A stretch of 64,000 nucleotides of DNA from an uncultured Desulfovibrio sp. (GTDB lineage: Bacteria; Desulfobacterota; Desulfovibrionia; Desulfovibrionales; Desulfovibrionaceae), in the NCBI GenBank assembly GCA_913063155.1, contig CAJXYU010000006.1:62001-126000 (forward strand), given 5' to 3'. A program made the position numbers and the translations under genes. The notes beneath the pieces were generated by a model. That model made no database searches. It was not told the DNA's origin and saw nothing but the letters and a program-made list of their open reading frames with translations. Of the stretch, positions 48,249 through 57,090 are shown in pieces. Every line of letters starts with the position of its first letter. Positions within the stretch are counted from its first letter, which is position 1.

Positions 48249-50447
48249 ATGCAAAACCAAAACAAGGTGAAACTTTCCAGGCGCGACTTTTTCAAGGCCT
48301 CGGGGCTTGCGGCGGCCGGTATTTCCGGAGGCGGCCTGCTGGGCGGCCTGACTCCCGCCAGGGCAAAAGGGGCCACTCCGCCACCCATGTGGGAATCACG
48401 TTACTCCGCGTGTGACATGTGCTTCAACAAGTGCGGGCTCATTGCACGGGTCGAGAAAGGCGTAGTCACCAAGTTGGACCCCAACCCAAAATTCCTCAAG
48501 TCGCGCGGCATGCTCTGCGCGCGCGGCAATGCGGGAATCGCGCAGGTCTACGACCCGGACCGGCTCAAGCACCCGTTGTTGCGCAAAGGAGCTCGCGGCG
48601 AAGGCAAATGGCAGCGCATCCCCTGGGATGAAGCCATCGACATGGCCGCCCAAAAAATGCAGGAAATCCGTAAGAAGCACTCTCCTTGCGGGCATCTGTT
48701 CACTGCCGGAGCCGACTTGCAGAGTCAATTCGTGGGCCGCTTCGCGGAGGTGTATGGTTCGTACAACGTCACCTCGCACGAATCCCTGTGCCTCCTGAGC
48801 GGCACCCGCGGATTCCTCGATACCTTCGGCGAAGTGCCTTTCGCCGACCTGCTCAATTCCAAGTACGTGATCATGGCCGGGGCCAACCGCTTCGAGGCCC
48901 TGGTCACTCCGGACTCAATCGACCTCATGACCGCCATGCGGGAAAACGGGCTCAAGCTCGTGGTCCTGGACCCGCGCTACACCAAGACGGCGGCGCTGGC
49001 CCACGAATGGTACCCGATACGGCCGGGCACGGACATGATCTTCATGTTGGCGCTCATGCACGTTATCATCGACGAAAAGCTTTTCGACAGGCAGTGGATC
49101 GAGGAAAAGACTTACGGCATCGAGCAGCTTTCCGAACATGTGAAACAGTACACCCCGCAATATGCCGCCCAGGAATGCGGCGTGCCTGCCGAAGACATTG
49201 CCCGCATCGCCCGCGAACTGGCAGCTGACGCACCGCGCTCCATGGTCTACCCTGGACGCCGTTCCTCGGACTACGAAAACTCCAGTCAGATCAGGCGCAG
49301 CTTCGCGCTGGTCAACGGACTGCTGGGAAACTGGGACAAACCCGGCGGGCTTCTGGCCGCTCGCGCCGTGGGCCTCAAGGGGGTTCCCTACGACCCGCCG
49401 TGGTACGACGAAAACCCGGACGACCGTATCGACGCCCATGCCGCACCGGCCCTCTTCGAGCATGATGGTTCCTTTGTTCTCACCCGCGAGGCCGTGCTCA
49501 AAGGCGAGCCCTATCCCATCAAGGGCTGGTTCATCTACAAGACCAACCCCATGGTCAACGCACCCAACCGCAAAAAGACCATCCAGATGATGGAACAAAT
49601 GGACTTCGTCACCGTTGTGGACATCACCATGAGCGACACGGCCTGGATGGCCGACCTGGTGCTGCCGTCCCAGAGCTACCTGGAGCGCCAGGACCCGTGT
49701 TCCGGTCTCCAGGGCTCGGTGGCCTGCGCCTGCGTCATCAAGCGCGACCCGGTCATCGATCCGCTCTACGAGTCCCGTCCGGTGTTCAACATCCTCAAGG
49801 ACATCGCAGGAAAATTGGAATTGGGCGAATACTTCGACTTCAACATCCCCGGATACCGCAAGCAGCAGCTGCGAGACCTGCCGGACGCCGAGGCGGCCAT
49901 GGACCGCGACGGAGTCTACTACAACCCCAGCAAAGTCTACGGCATCTACGAAGACCGCATCTACAAGACCACCAGCCACAAGATCGAGCTCTACAACCAG
50001 CGGTACGAACAGATGGGCCTCGACCCTTTGCCCGTGTACACGCCGCCGCAGAAGATTCCCGAAAGCCGATTCCGCCTGGTGGTGGGCCGCAACGCCTACT
50101 TCACCCACGGCTCCACCTGCAACAACGCCCTGCTGCACGAACTCACCCCGGAAAACGTGCTTTGGCTGAATCCCGACGCCGCCAAAATTCTCGGCGTCAG
50201 GGACGGGGAAACCGTGGAGGTGAGCAGTTCCGTGGGCCGCGGCGAAATCAAGGCCAAGGTCACGGAAGCCATCCGCAAGGACACGGTGTTCATGTACACC
50301 GGCTTCGGCCCGCTTTCCAAAGGTCTGAGCCTGATCCAGAATTCGGGCGCGAGCATCGCTGCCTTGCTGGAAGACCAGCATGACGCCATTTCCGGCAACG
50401 CCGCCATGCACGAGACCTTCGTCACCGTAACAAGGAAGGTGGCATAA
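48249..50447 (+). CDS. Molybdopterin oxidoreductase catalytic subunit (PsrA/PhsA-like), Tat-exported
   Basis: Tat-like SRRDFFKASGLAAAG; 4Fe-4S motif CDMCFNKCGLIARVEKG...GMLCARGNAG; Mo-bisPGD family sequence. Confidence 0.92.
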   Translation: MQNQNKVKLSRRDFFKASGLAAAGISGGGLLGGLTPARAKGATPPPMWESRYSACDMCFNKCGLIARVEKGVVTKLDPNPKFLKSRGMLCARGNAGIAQVYDPDRLKHPLLRKGARGEGKWQRIPWDEAIDMAAQKMQEIRKKHSPCGHLFTAGADLQSQFVGRFAEVYGSYNVTSHESLCLLSGTRGFLDTFGEVPFADLLNSKYVIMAGANRFEALVTPDSIDLMTAMRENGLKLVVLDPRYTKTAALAHEWYPIRPGTDMIFMLALMHVIIDEKLFDRQWIEEKTYGIEQLSEHVKQYTPQYAAQECGVPAEDIARIARELAADAPRSMVYPGRRSSDYENSSQIRRSFALVNGLLGNWDKPGGLLAARAVGLKGVPYDPPWYDENPDDRIDAHAAPALFEHDGSFVLTREAVLKGEPYPIKGWFIYKTNPMVNAPNRKKTIQMMEQMDFVTVVDITMSDTAWMADLVLPSQSYLERQDPCSGLQGSVACACVIKRDPVIDPLYESRPVFNILKDIAGKLELGEYFDFNIPGYRKQQLRDLPDAEAAMDRDGVYYNPSKVYGIYEDRIYKTTSHKIELYNQRYEQMGLDPLPVYTPPQKIPESRFRLVVGRNAYFTHGSTCNNALLHELTPENVLWLNPDAAKILGVRDGETVEVSSSVGRGEIKAKVTEAIRKDTVFMYTGFGPLSKGLSLIQNSGASIAALLEDQHDAISGNAAMHETFVTVTRKVA

Positions 50448-51208
50448 TGGCCAAGCAGCAATTCGCCATGGTGATCGACTCGTCCAAGTGTATAGACTGC
50501 AAAGGCTGCGTGATCTCCTGCAAGGTGGCCAACAAGGTTCCCGAAGGTTTCTCGCGCAACTGGATCAAAGCGTCCGTTCCCGCCTTCTCCATGGGCCCCC
50601 GGACGCGGACCCACTTCCAGCCCGGCGCATGCATGCACTGCGACACCCCCACCTGCGTCCAGGCCTGCCCCACCGGGGCAACCTACAAGGACGCCGAAAC
50701 GGGCATCGTGGAAATAGACAACTCGCTCTGCATAGGCTGCGGCAACTGCATCCCGGCCTGTCCCTACGGCGCGAGGTTCCGCAACACGGCCATCAGGAAG
50801 GCCGACAAATGCGACTATTGTCCGGAACGCCGGGCCGCAGGACTGCTGCCCGCCTGCGTGGACACCTGCCCCACCAAGGCGCGGGTGTTCGGCGACATCA
50901 ACAACCCGGATTCCGAGGTCTCCCGCATGCTGTCGAGGAACAAGGGTAAGGTGATCAAGATCGTCAACGCGCAGACCGACACCAAACCGAACATGTACTA
51001 CATCGGAGAGACCGCTCCCACGGACTGGACCACCGCAGCAGTCGTGCCCGCGTCCATGACGGTCATGAAGGAGGTCTCGCCTCTCATCAAGGGCATCGTG
51101 GGGCTTTCCGGCCTGGGCGTGCTGGCCATGCTCGGCAGGCAGTTCCTGGCCGGCTCCTCCGATAGTCACGAACCCGAACATCACGATGAGGAGGCTCGTC
51201 ATGACTAG
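50447..51208 (+). CDS. 4Fe-4S ferredoxin-type electron transfer subunit
   Basis: Multiple CxxCxxCxxxCP motifs (CIDCKGCVISC, CMHCDTPTCVQACP, CIGCGNCIPACPYG, CDYCPERR); C-terminal TM. Confidence 0.94.
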   Translation: MAKQQFAMVIDSSKCIDCKGCVISCKVANKVPEGFSRNWIKASVPAFSMGPRTRTHFQPGACMHCDTPTCVQACPTGATYKDAETGIVEIDNSLCIGCGNCIPACPYGARFRNTAIRKADKCDYCPERRAAGLLPACVDTCPTKARVFGDINNPDSEVSRMLSRNKGKVIKIVNAQTDTKPNMYYIGETAPTDWTTAAVVPASMTVMKEVSPLIKGIVGLSGLGVLAMLGRQFLAGSSDSHEPEHHDEEARHD

Positions 51209-51929
51209 GCTCTTCAAACGTCACGACAAGTCGGACATCTTCATCCACTGGTTCAACGCCGCCTGCTGGCTGCTTCTGCTCGTCACGGGCGTGGGACTCA
51301 TCGGCAACCCGGACATCGACCCGGTGGGAAGCTGGTATCCGGATACCCTGCGCACCCTGGTGGGCGGAGGGGGCAACCTGCTGACCATTCATGTGGTTAT
51401 AGGGTTCGCCTGGATTCTCGGATTCCTATGGTATCTGACCGTCAACGCGCGCGGAGCGGCGTTCTTCCTGCGCGAGGTGTTCATGGTTTCCCCGGCCCGC
51501 GACATGGCCTGGATGATCAAGAAGATGGTGCTCATGACCCTGGGCCCCAAGCCCCTGAAGATGATCGGCATGGCCCCGGAATTGCCCGAACAGGGGTTCT
51601 ACAACATGGGTCAGAAGGCCTTTGCGCAGGCCAGCGTGGTGGGCGGCGTCGTCATCGCCGTCACCGGCGTGATCATGTTCCTCTCGGACAAGGTCTTCAC
51701 TGCGGAAACCGCCTGGATCGTCAGTTGGTCCGTCACCCTGCACTACATCGCCGTAGGCCTGGTCTTTGCCGGGCTGCTGGTGCACGTGTACATGGCCGCC
51801 ATCTCGCCGGAGGAACGCCCGGGCTTCCGGTCCATGTTCACCGGTCATGTCCCCGAGGACTACGCCAGGCACCATCACGGTTTGTGGTACAGGGAAATAA
51901 GCTCCGAACCCGCCGCCAAGGGCGAGTGA
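51201..51929 (+). CDS. Cytochrome b subunit (formate dehydrogenase gamma/FdnI-like)
   Basis: FKRHDKSDIFIHWFNAACWLLLLVTGVGLI; four hydrophobic segments with conserved His. Confidence 0.88.
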   Translation: MTRLFKRHDKSDIFIHWFNAACWLLLLVTGVGLIGNPDIDPVGSWYPDTLRTLVGGGGNLLTIHVVIGFAWILGFLWYLTVNARGAAFFLREVFMVSPARDMAWMIKKMVLMTLGPKPLKMIGMAPELPEQGFYNMGQKAFAQASVVGGVVIAVTGVIMFLSDKVFTAETAWIVSWSVTLHYIAVGLVFAGLLVHVYMAAISPEERPGFRSMFTGHVPEDYARHHHGLWYREISSEPAAKGE

Positions 51930-52092
51930 ATATCGGATAAAAGGCTCTTTTGATGGATATGAAGCAATACGCAAGGAAGTAGACGGGACCGAAGCGTATC
52001 GAACTATACGCGAGGAGACCCCCTTTTCACGGCGATGACGCAGACATGCCTATATGAAGAGCCGCAGAAACATTACAGGAGGGAGTAAGAAC

Positions 52093-53199
52093 ATGACCAT
52101 CAACAAACTGCCCCGTGCACTCGGCGCGCTGTTCGTGAGCTTCATGCTCCTGGCCGCCATGCCGCTCATGGCGTCCGCCGGCGAGTCGAAGTCCTTCAAG
52201 AAATTCCCGGAGATCGTGGACTACAAATTCGTGGCCAAGTACGCCAAGGTGCCCAGGCCCGCCAAGTCTCTGATCATCGACTCGCGTCCGTACAAACCCA
52301 AATACGTGGCCGGTTTCGTTCCGTCGGCGGTGAGCATTCCCGCGTCCCAGTTCGACAAGATGACGGACCAACTTCCCAAGAACAAGAGCACCCTGCTCAT
52401 CTTCTACTGCGGCGGCCTCAAGTGCCCGCTCTCCCATAAATCCGCGTTCAAGGCACGCGAACTGGGCTATACCAACGTCAAGGTCTACGCCAAGGGTTTC
52501 CCGGACTGGAAGAAAAACGCCCTGTACCATTCCATAGGCCTGGAAACGCTGAAGGCCAAGATGGAAGCCGGTGAAAACTACATGCTGGTGGACGCCCGCC
52601 CCCTCAAGAAATTCCTGGACGGCGCCATTCCGTCGGCCATCAGCATCCCTGAGAGGCAGTTCTCCGAAAAACGGGGCATGCTGCCCGCAGACAAGGCGAA
52701 TACCGAGGTCATCTACTATTGCGGCGGCTTCAAGTGCCCACTTTCCCACAAATCCGCGATCAAGGCACGCTACCTGGGTTACAAGAATGTGGTCGTGGCC
52801 GAGGCCGGTTATCCCGGCTGGAAGGAGCTGTATGGTGTGGGCGCGGGCGTGCAGGCCCAGGCCGGAGAGATGGAAGGCTCCATTGACACGGAACAGTTCC
52901 TGACAGTGCTCAAGGGAAACCCGGACCAGTTCCTGTTCATCGATGTACGCTCCCCCGAGGAATATGCGGCAGGGCATTTTCCGCCCGCCATCAACATCCC
53001 GGTGGACGACCTGGAGAAGCGCATCGACGAAATTCCCACGGATAAACCCATCGTTTTCTCCTGCGCCTCGGGCGCGCGCGCGGGAGAGGCCTACTACATG
53101 TTCAAGGATATGCGTCCGGACGTGAAGGAAGTGTTCTATCTGGAGGCGACCAACGAATTCACCGAGGACAACCAGTATACGGTAACGCCCAACAAGTAG
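52093..53199 (+). CDS. Exported protein with three rhodanese domains
   Basis: Signal peptide; YCGGLKCPLSHKSA, YCGGFKCPLSHKSA and SCASGARAGEAY active-site loops. Confidence 0.92.
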   Translation: MTINKLPRALGALFVSFMLLAAMPLMASAGESKSFKKFPEIVDYKFVAKYAKVPRPAKSLIIDSRPYKPKYVAGFVPSAVSIPASQFDKMTDQLPKNKSTLLIFYCGGLKCPLSHKSAFKARELGYTNVKVYAKGFPDWKKNALYHSIGLETLKAKMEAGENYMLVDARPLKKFLDGAIPSAISIPERQFSEKRGMLPADKANTEVIYYCGGFKCPLSHKSAIKARYLGYKNVVVAEAGYPGWKELYGVGAGVQAQAGEMEGSIDTEQFLTVLKGNPDQFLFIDVRSPEEYAAGHFPPAINIPVDDLEKRIDEIPTDKPIVFSCASGARAGEAYYMFKDMRPDVKEVFYLEATNEFTEDNQYTVTPNK

Positions 53200-53275
53200 T
53201 CGACATCACATGAACAGCCTGTCCATGACCTCGGGCAGGCCGTTCACGAGAACCCAGCCTGACGAGGAGGCGGCT

Positions 53276-54280
53276 ATGAGATGCAGCAGAGCAGTCGTCC
53301 ATCTGGCCATGGTGGTCATGGCCGCAACCGCCCTCCTCGCCGGGCAGGCATCCGCCGCCGATGAAATCTGGTGGCGGGACAGCCTGGAAAAGGCGGAACG
53401 CGAAGGATACAAGGTGGTGACCCTGCAGGGGCTGGCAGAAAGGCTGCAACAAACCCCGCCCCCGCTTCTCCTCGACGTGAGGCCCGATTACGAATACAGG
53501 AGCGGGCACATTCCCGGTGCATCCAATCTCGAATTCGACCTGGGCGACAAACTCCAACTCAACCAAGCCAAAAAGCAGGCTTTCCAGGATCTGGCCGGCC
53601 CGGACAAGGCGAGGGCCGTCATCATCTACTGCCGGAGCATCAGTTGCATCCGCAGCGAAATAGCGGCGCGATGGGCCGTCAGGCTCGGGTACACCAATGT
53701 GGCGCGCTTCCCGGCCGGTTGGTACGAGTGGAAACGGCGCCACCCCGAGGACGCACCCAAGGAACCTCAAAAGCGGGTGTTGGGAGTGGGCGAATACTTC
53801 CCGGAATGCAGGCTGGCCATTCTCGGCAGCGAAGAAGACCGGAAGTACCTGGACATGCCCGAGGACAGCAAGTGGCTGGCGTTGCAGGACGTACCCGCTG
53901 AATACGTACTCATTGAGTTCTACAACAGCCTCTGCCAGGACTGCGTACGCCAGACCAATGCCATGAACGACTACTACCGGCGCATCGAGGAGGATCCGGC
54001 CATGCGGGGCAGGATCAAGGTCATGGGTATCGGTGTGTTCAACACCAAACGGGCCGTGGTCAAATTCCGCAAGAAAAACAAGGTACTCTTCCCGCTTTTT
54101 TCGGACCGCAACGGCTTGGTCTTCGAATGCCTGGGCCAGACCAGCCTGCCCTTGGCCTACCTGGTCAGAAAAGATGCGGCCGGACGTAGGGTCATCGTGC
54201 ACATGCGCACGGACTTTCAAAACGCACAGGGCGACTTCTACAGGCAGATACGGAACATCGTTACCGCCGGTGGTGGCTAG
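53276..54280 (+). CDS. Exported rhodanese-thioredoxin-like fusion protein
   Basis: Rhodanese LLLDVRPDYEYRSGHIPGASNLEFD...IIYCRSISCIRSEIAAR; redoxin-like YVLIEFYNSLCQDCVRQTNAMNDYY. Confidence 0.82.
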   Translation: MRCSRAVVHLAMVVMAATALLAGQASAADEIWWRDSLEKAEREGYKVVTLQGLAERLQQTPPPLLLDVRPDYEYRSGHIPGASNLEFDLGDKLQLNQAKKQAFQDLAGPDKARAVIIYCRSISCIRSEIAARWAVRLGYTNVARFPAGWYEWKRRHPEDAPKEPQKRVLGVGEYFPECRLAILGSEEDRKYLDMPEDSKWLALQDVPAEYVLIEFYNSLCQDCVRQTNAMNDYYRRIEEDPAMRGRIKVMGIGVFNTKRAVVKFRKKNKVLFPLFSDRNGLVFECLGQTSLPLAYLVRKDAAGRRVIVHMRTDFQNAQGDFYRQIRNIVTAGGG

Positions 54281-54926
54281 GACCTTCGGCAAGCAACTCC
54301 AATACGGCCACGAGCAGGCCGGCGGCTCTTTGAAAAAAGCCTTCGGGGGCGGCCTCACCGACCGAAGCGGCAAAAAGGCGAACCCAGGGAAGCATGACGG
54401 TTCCGGCGAACAGAACGCCGTGCTCAAGCCTCTTGTCGTCCCGCATGCCCCAGGCCTTGGAAAGCTGAAAATAGAGATACTCCAGCTCGATGCCCAGGTG
54501 ATCGGGCGGTTCGTTGGACGGGCCTCCCACTTCCAGCCCGGCCTCCTGCAACCGGTCGCGCATACGCAGGGCGGAATCACCCATGACCGCGTGGTCTTGC
54601 GAGACATGGCAGGACTCGTACAACGGGGCGGGCACTCCGCCGCCGGCGCTGATGAACAGACGCACGTACTCGGGCTCCAGATCGGAGCAGAAACGCCCGG
54701 CAGCGTCCCGGCCCCTGTCCGGTCCGGGAATGGAAGCTTGCAGATTTTCCAACGCGGCCTTAAGGTGTGGCTCGTCCAGAGGGTTGGTGGAAACCAGTTG
54801 AGGGATTCCTTCCAGAATCATGCCCGCGCAAGTCTGCGCATCGGGCCCACGAAAGATCACCGCCAGGAGCTCAATGCAGTCGAGCAGGAAAAGCCGCCGA
54901 TCGTATATGGCCGGGGACGCATTCAT
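54261..54926 (-). CDS. TorD/DmsD family molybdoenzyme chaperone
   Basis: LEPEYVRLFISAGGGVPAPLYESCHVSQDHAVMGDSALRMRDRLQEAGLEVGGPSNEPPDHLGIELEYLYFQLS. Confidence 0.88.
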   Translation of the reverse strand: MNASPAIYDRRLFLLDCIELLAVIFRGPDAQTCAGMILEGIPQLVSTNPLDEPHLKAALENLQASIPGPDRGRDAAGRFCSDLEPEYVRLFISAGGGVPAPLYESCHVSQDHAVMGDSALRMRDRLQEAGLEVGGPSNEPPDHLGIELEYLYFQLSKAWGMRDDKRLEHGVLFAGTVMLPWVRLFAASVGEAAPEGFFQRAAGLLVAVLELLAEGPSHHRR

Positions 54927-55027
54927 GAAACTGCCTTTTCGTTAACTTTTTGAAAGGCGTAAGTATATTTTATTTCACTGGACGAGACAAGAAGAACACA
55001 ACCATGAAAGGGCTCCGGGAGCTGACT

Positions 55028-55327
55028 ATGGCGCTACCTCAAAACTACGAGCAGGAACAGGAACAGATAAAGAAAAACGTCCTTTCGCGCCTCAAACGCG
55101 TGGAGGGTCAGGTACGCGGCATTCAACGCATGATCGACGAAGGCAAGGAGTGCCAGGACATCCTGGTGCAGGTCCGCGCCGTGCGTTCCGCCCTGCAATC
55201 CACCAATGCGCTCATTCTCAAGCGCTACCTGATGAAGTGCCACGCCGAGTCCGTCAACGAAGGTGAAGACGGTTACAACAAGCTCGAAGACGTCATCAAG
55301 GTGCTCACCAATTTTCTGGACGGATAA
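55028..55327 (+). CDS. CsoR/CstR/FrmR (DUF156) family transcriptional regulator
   Basis: NVLSRLKRVEGQVRGIQRMIDEGKECQDILVQVRAVRSALQSTNALILKRYLMKCHAE. Confidence 0.9.
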   Translation: MALPQNYEQEQEQIKKNVLSRLKRVEGQVRGIQRMIDEGKECQDILVQVRAVRSALQSTNALILKRYLMKCHAESVNEGEDGYNKLEDVIKVLTNFLDG

Positions 55328-55639
55328 TCAGGCTGTCCATAAGGGCACAACAGCTGTGTCACTGCTGAAAATGCAGTCCCTCACGTATTCGATGATACGC
55401 GTCGGGCCTGCATTTCTCTTGTTCCTTGTTTTTGCACCCTTCTGGACAACCTGAAGCCTGAGGCAAAACCAAACCGTTATCCGACCTCGCCATGGTTGAT
55501 TATAATTTTCATTCTCGTATTGACGAAAACCCGAACCGATTTATTCTATACCTAAGTTCATTAACGGATTCCGACAGCCCGACCATGCGTGCATGAAGTA
55601 TCGGGACTGATTCGACAACCTCCGACCTTGGGGGACAGT

Positions 55640-55753
55640 ATGCCCAACATGGATTACCCCGGACCGTGCCTGTCCTGCATCGACTCCTGCGGGGAAGTGT
55701 GGGATAATCAGGATTATCGGACGAGAGACGACTCGGAAGATGAAGAGCATTGA
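55640..55753 (+). CDS. Putative 37-aa Cys-rich acidic small protein
   Basis: MPNMDYPGPCLSCIDSCGEVWDNQDYRTRDDSEDEEH; G-rich SD GGGGGA 8 nt upstream; not in the ORF track. Confidence 0.4.
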   Translation: MPNMDYPGPCLSCIDSCGEVWDNQDYRTRDDSEDEEH

Positions 55754-55795
55754 ATGAACCGCCTCGTCTTTGGAGGCGAAAGTCGCAAACCGGAG

Positions 55796-55827
55796 GCCCT
55801 GCCGTTCTCGGCGGGGCTTTTCCGCTT
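55796..55827. terminator. Rho-independent terminator-like hairpin
   Basis: GCCCTGCCG-TTCT-CGGCGGGGC-TTTT (one G-U wobble). Confidence 0.6.
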
Positions 55828-55839
55828 CCAACCCGCAAG

Positions 55840-56631
55840 CTATGGCGCCATGACGCTGGAGAATAACCATTCCATGTATTGATCCTGCTCGGCCGGCCAA
55901 TCGATCCGCTTCAACCCCTCATTGAACAGATCGCACATGTGTTTTCCATACTCGGTCTTGCGGAAGCAGAGATGAAACCCCTTGATGTCCAGGAGCTTGT
56001 CGTTCAGCTGCACCTTGCCGACCTGTCCCCGAAAATCCTCTCCGGAGCCGAGCAGGTACCGGAGCACCAGCGGGTCCATGACGGCCGTGTCGATCCTCCC
56101 GGCCAAAAGCTTCCTGAGATTGATCCTGTCATCCACCACCGGATCGACATGAAACTCACCGGCCCGCACCATCCCGTCGAATTCCTTTTCGTTCACATAG
56201 CCGTTGACTACGCCGATGCGATACTTTCTGAGATCCTGGAGCGTCTCCCATCTGATGGGCCTGTCCCTGAGCTCGATGAACCCGAGAGGGCCGTTGCCCA
56301 TGCGGTCGGAAAAATAGAACTCATCTCCCACCCTCTCGTCGTGATATTCAGGAAAATAGCCGGAAAACCGAGGGTCGACCCGGGTGGTCATGACCGCCCG
56401 TTTCCAAGGCAGAAAAACCACGCGAAGCTCATACCCCATCGCTGCAAAGGCCTTGCGGGCGATCACGACGCAAGCTCCCTTGCCCGGCAGTTCCGCTCCG
56501 GAGTAGGGAGGCCACTCCACGGAAGACATGTAGACAACCGGCGTTTCACCCTGCTGCCGGGCGAACGCCGCCACCGCCTGCAGAAAGCACAGCAGGCACA
56601 CGATGGTGAAAAGGAAGAAACGGGTTTTCAT
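55840..56631 (-). CDS. Periplasmic substrate-binding (SBP_bac_3/PBPb) family protein
   Basis: Signal peptide MKTRFFLFTIVCLLCFLQAVAAFA; TPVVYMSSVEWPPYSGAELPGKGACVVIARKAFAAMGYELRVVFLPWKRAV. Confidence 0.85.
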   Translation of the reverse strand: MKTRFFLFTIVCLLCFLQAVAAFARQQGETPVVYMSSVEWPPYSGAELPGKGACVVIARKAFAAMGYELRVVFLPWKRAVMTTRVDPRFSGYFPEYHDERVGDEFYFSDRMGNGPLGFIELRDRPIRWETLQDLRKYRIGVVNGYVNEKEFDGMVRAGEFHVDPVVDDRINLRKLLAGRIDTAVMDPLVLRYLLGSGEDFRGQVGKVQLNDKLLDIKGFHLCFRKTEYGKHMCDLFNEGLKRIDWPAEQDQYMEWLFSSVMAP

Positions 56632-56798
56632 ATGTCCCCCAGGGCACTCCTTCCGAAATCCTGACCAGCGAAGCCGAGTCTCCGTGGCATGATGGTCCAA
56701 AAGGTATAAGACAATCATGCATCACATAGCCACCCTCTTTTTTCGCTTGCATTTTCGCTTCCGGCGGGCTAATTGATTTTCAGACTCAAGGAAAACCC

Positions 56799-56894
56799 AT
56801 GAAGAACATCCGTACCTCCATTATTATCTCCCAGATCCTACGCTCCATCGTAGTATCCGTAGTAGTACGTCGTTCTCTCCGGGCTGCGCCTTAG
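56799..56894 (+). CDS. ilv leader peptide 1 (Ile/Val-rich)
   Basis: MKNIRTSIIISQILRSIVVSVVVRRSLRAAP*, followed by an attenuator terminator. Confidence 0.85.
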   Translation: MKNIRTSIIISQILRSIVVSVVVRRSLRAAP

Positions 56895-56917
56895 GGTCTT
56901 TTCACCATATCGAGTGT

Positions 56918-56959
56918 AACACCCCCCGACGGCGCAGCCGGCGGGGGGTGTTGTTGTTT
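56918..56959 (+). terminator. Attenuator terminator 1
   Basis: AACACCCCCCG...CGGGGGGTGTTGTTGTTT strong GC stem with U-rich tail. Confidence 0.85.
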
Positions 56960-56980
56960 CAACCGATCGAGGAGCCACCC

Positions 56981-57064
56981 ATGAGCAGACTAACCAGCAT
57001 TATCGCAAACATTATCGTAGTAGTACGCGTAGTAGTGCTGCCGAGCATTCGGCCGGCGCCTTAA
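56981..57064 (+). CDS. ilv leader peptide 2 (Ile/Val-rich)
   Basis: MSRLTSIIANIIVVVRVVVLPSIRPAP*, followed by a second attenuator terminator. Confidence 0.85.
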   Translation: MSRLTSIIANIIVVVRVVVLPSIRPAP

Positions 57065-57090
57065 GGCGGTATGCAACCATCCAGAAGCAC

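Noticed and set aside
54261-54280. Overlap of TorD and rhodanese-fusion genes as a sense-antisense regulatory pair
   Set aside because: Only a 20-bp convergent 3' overlap, common in compact genomes.
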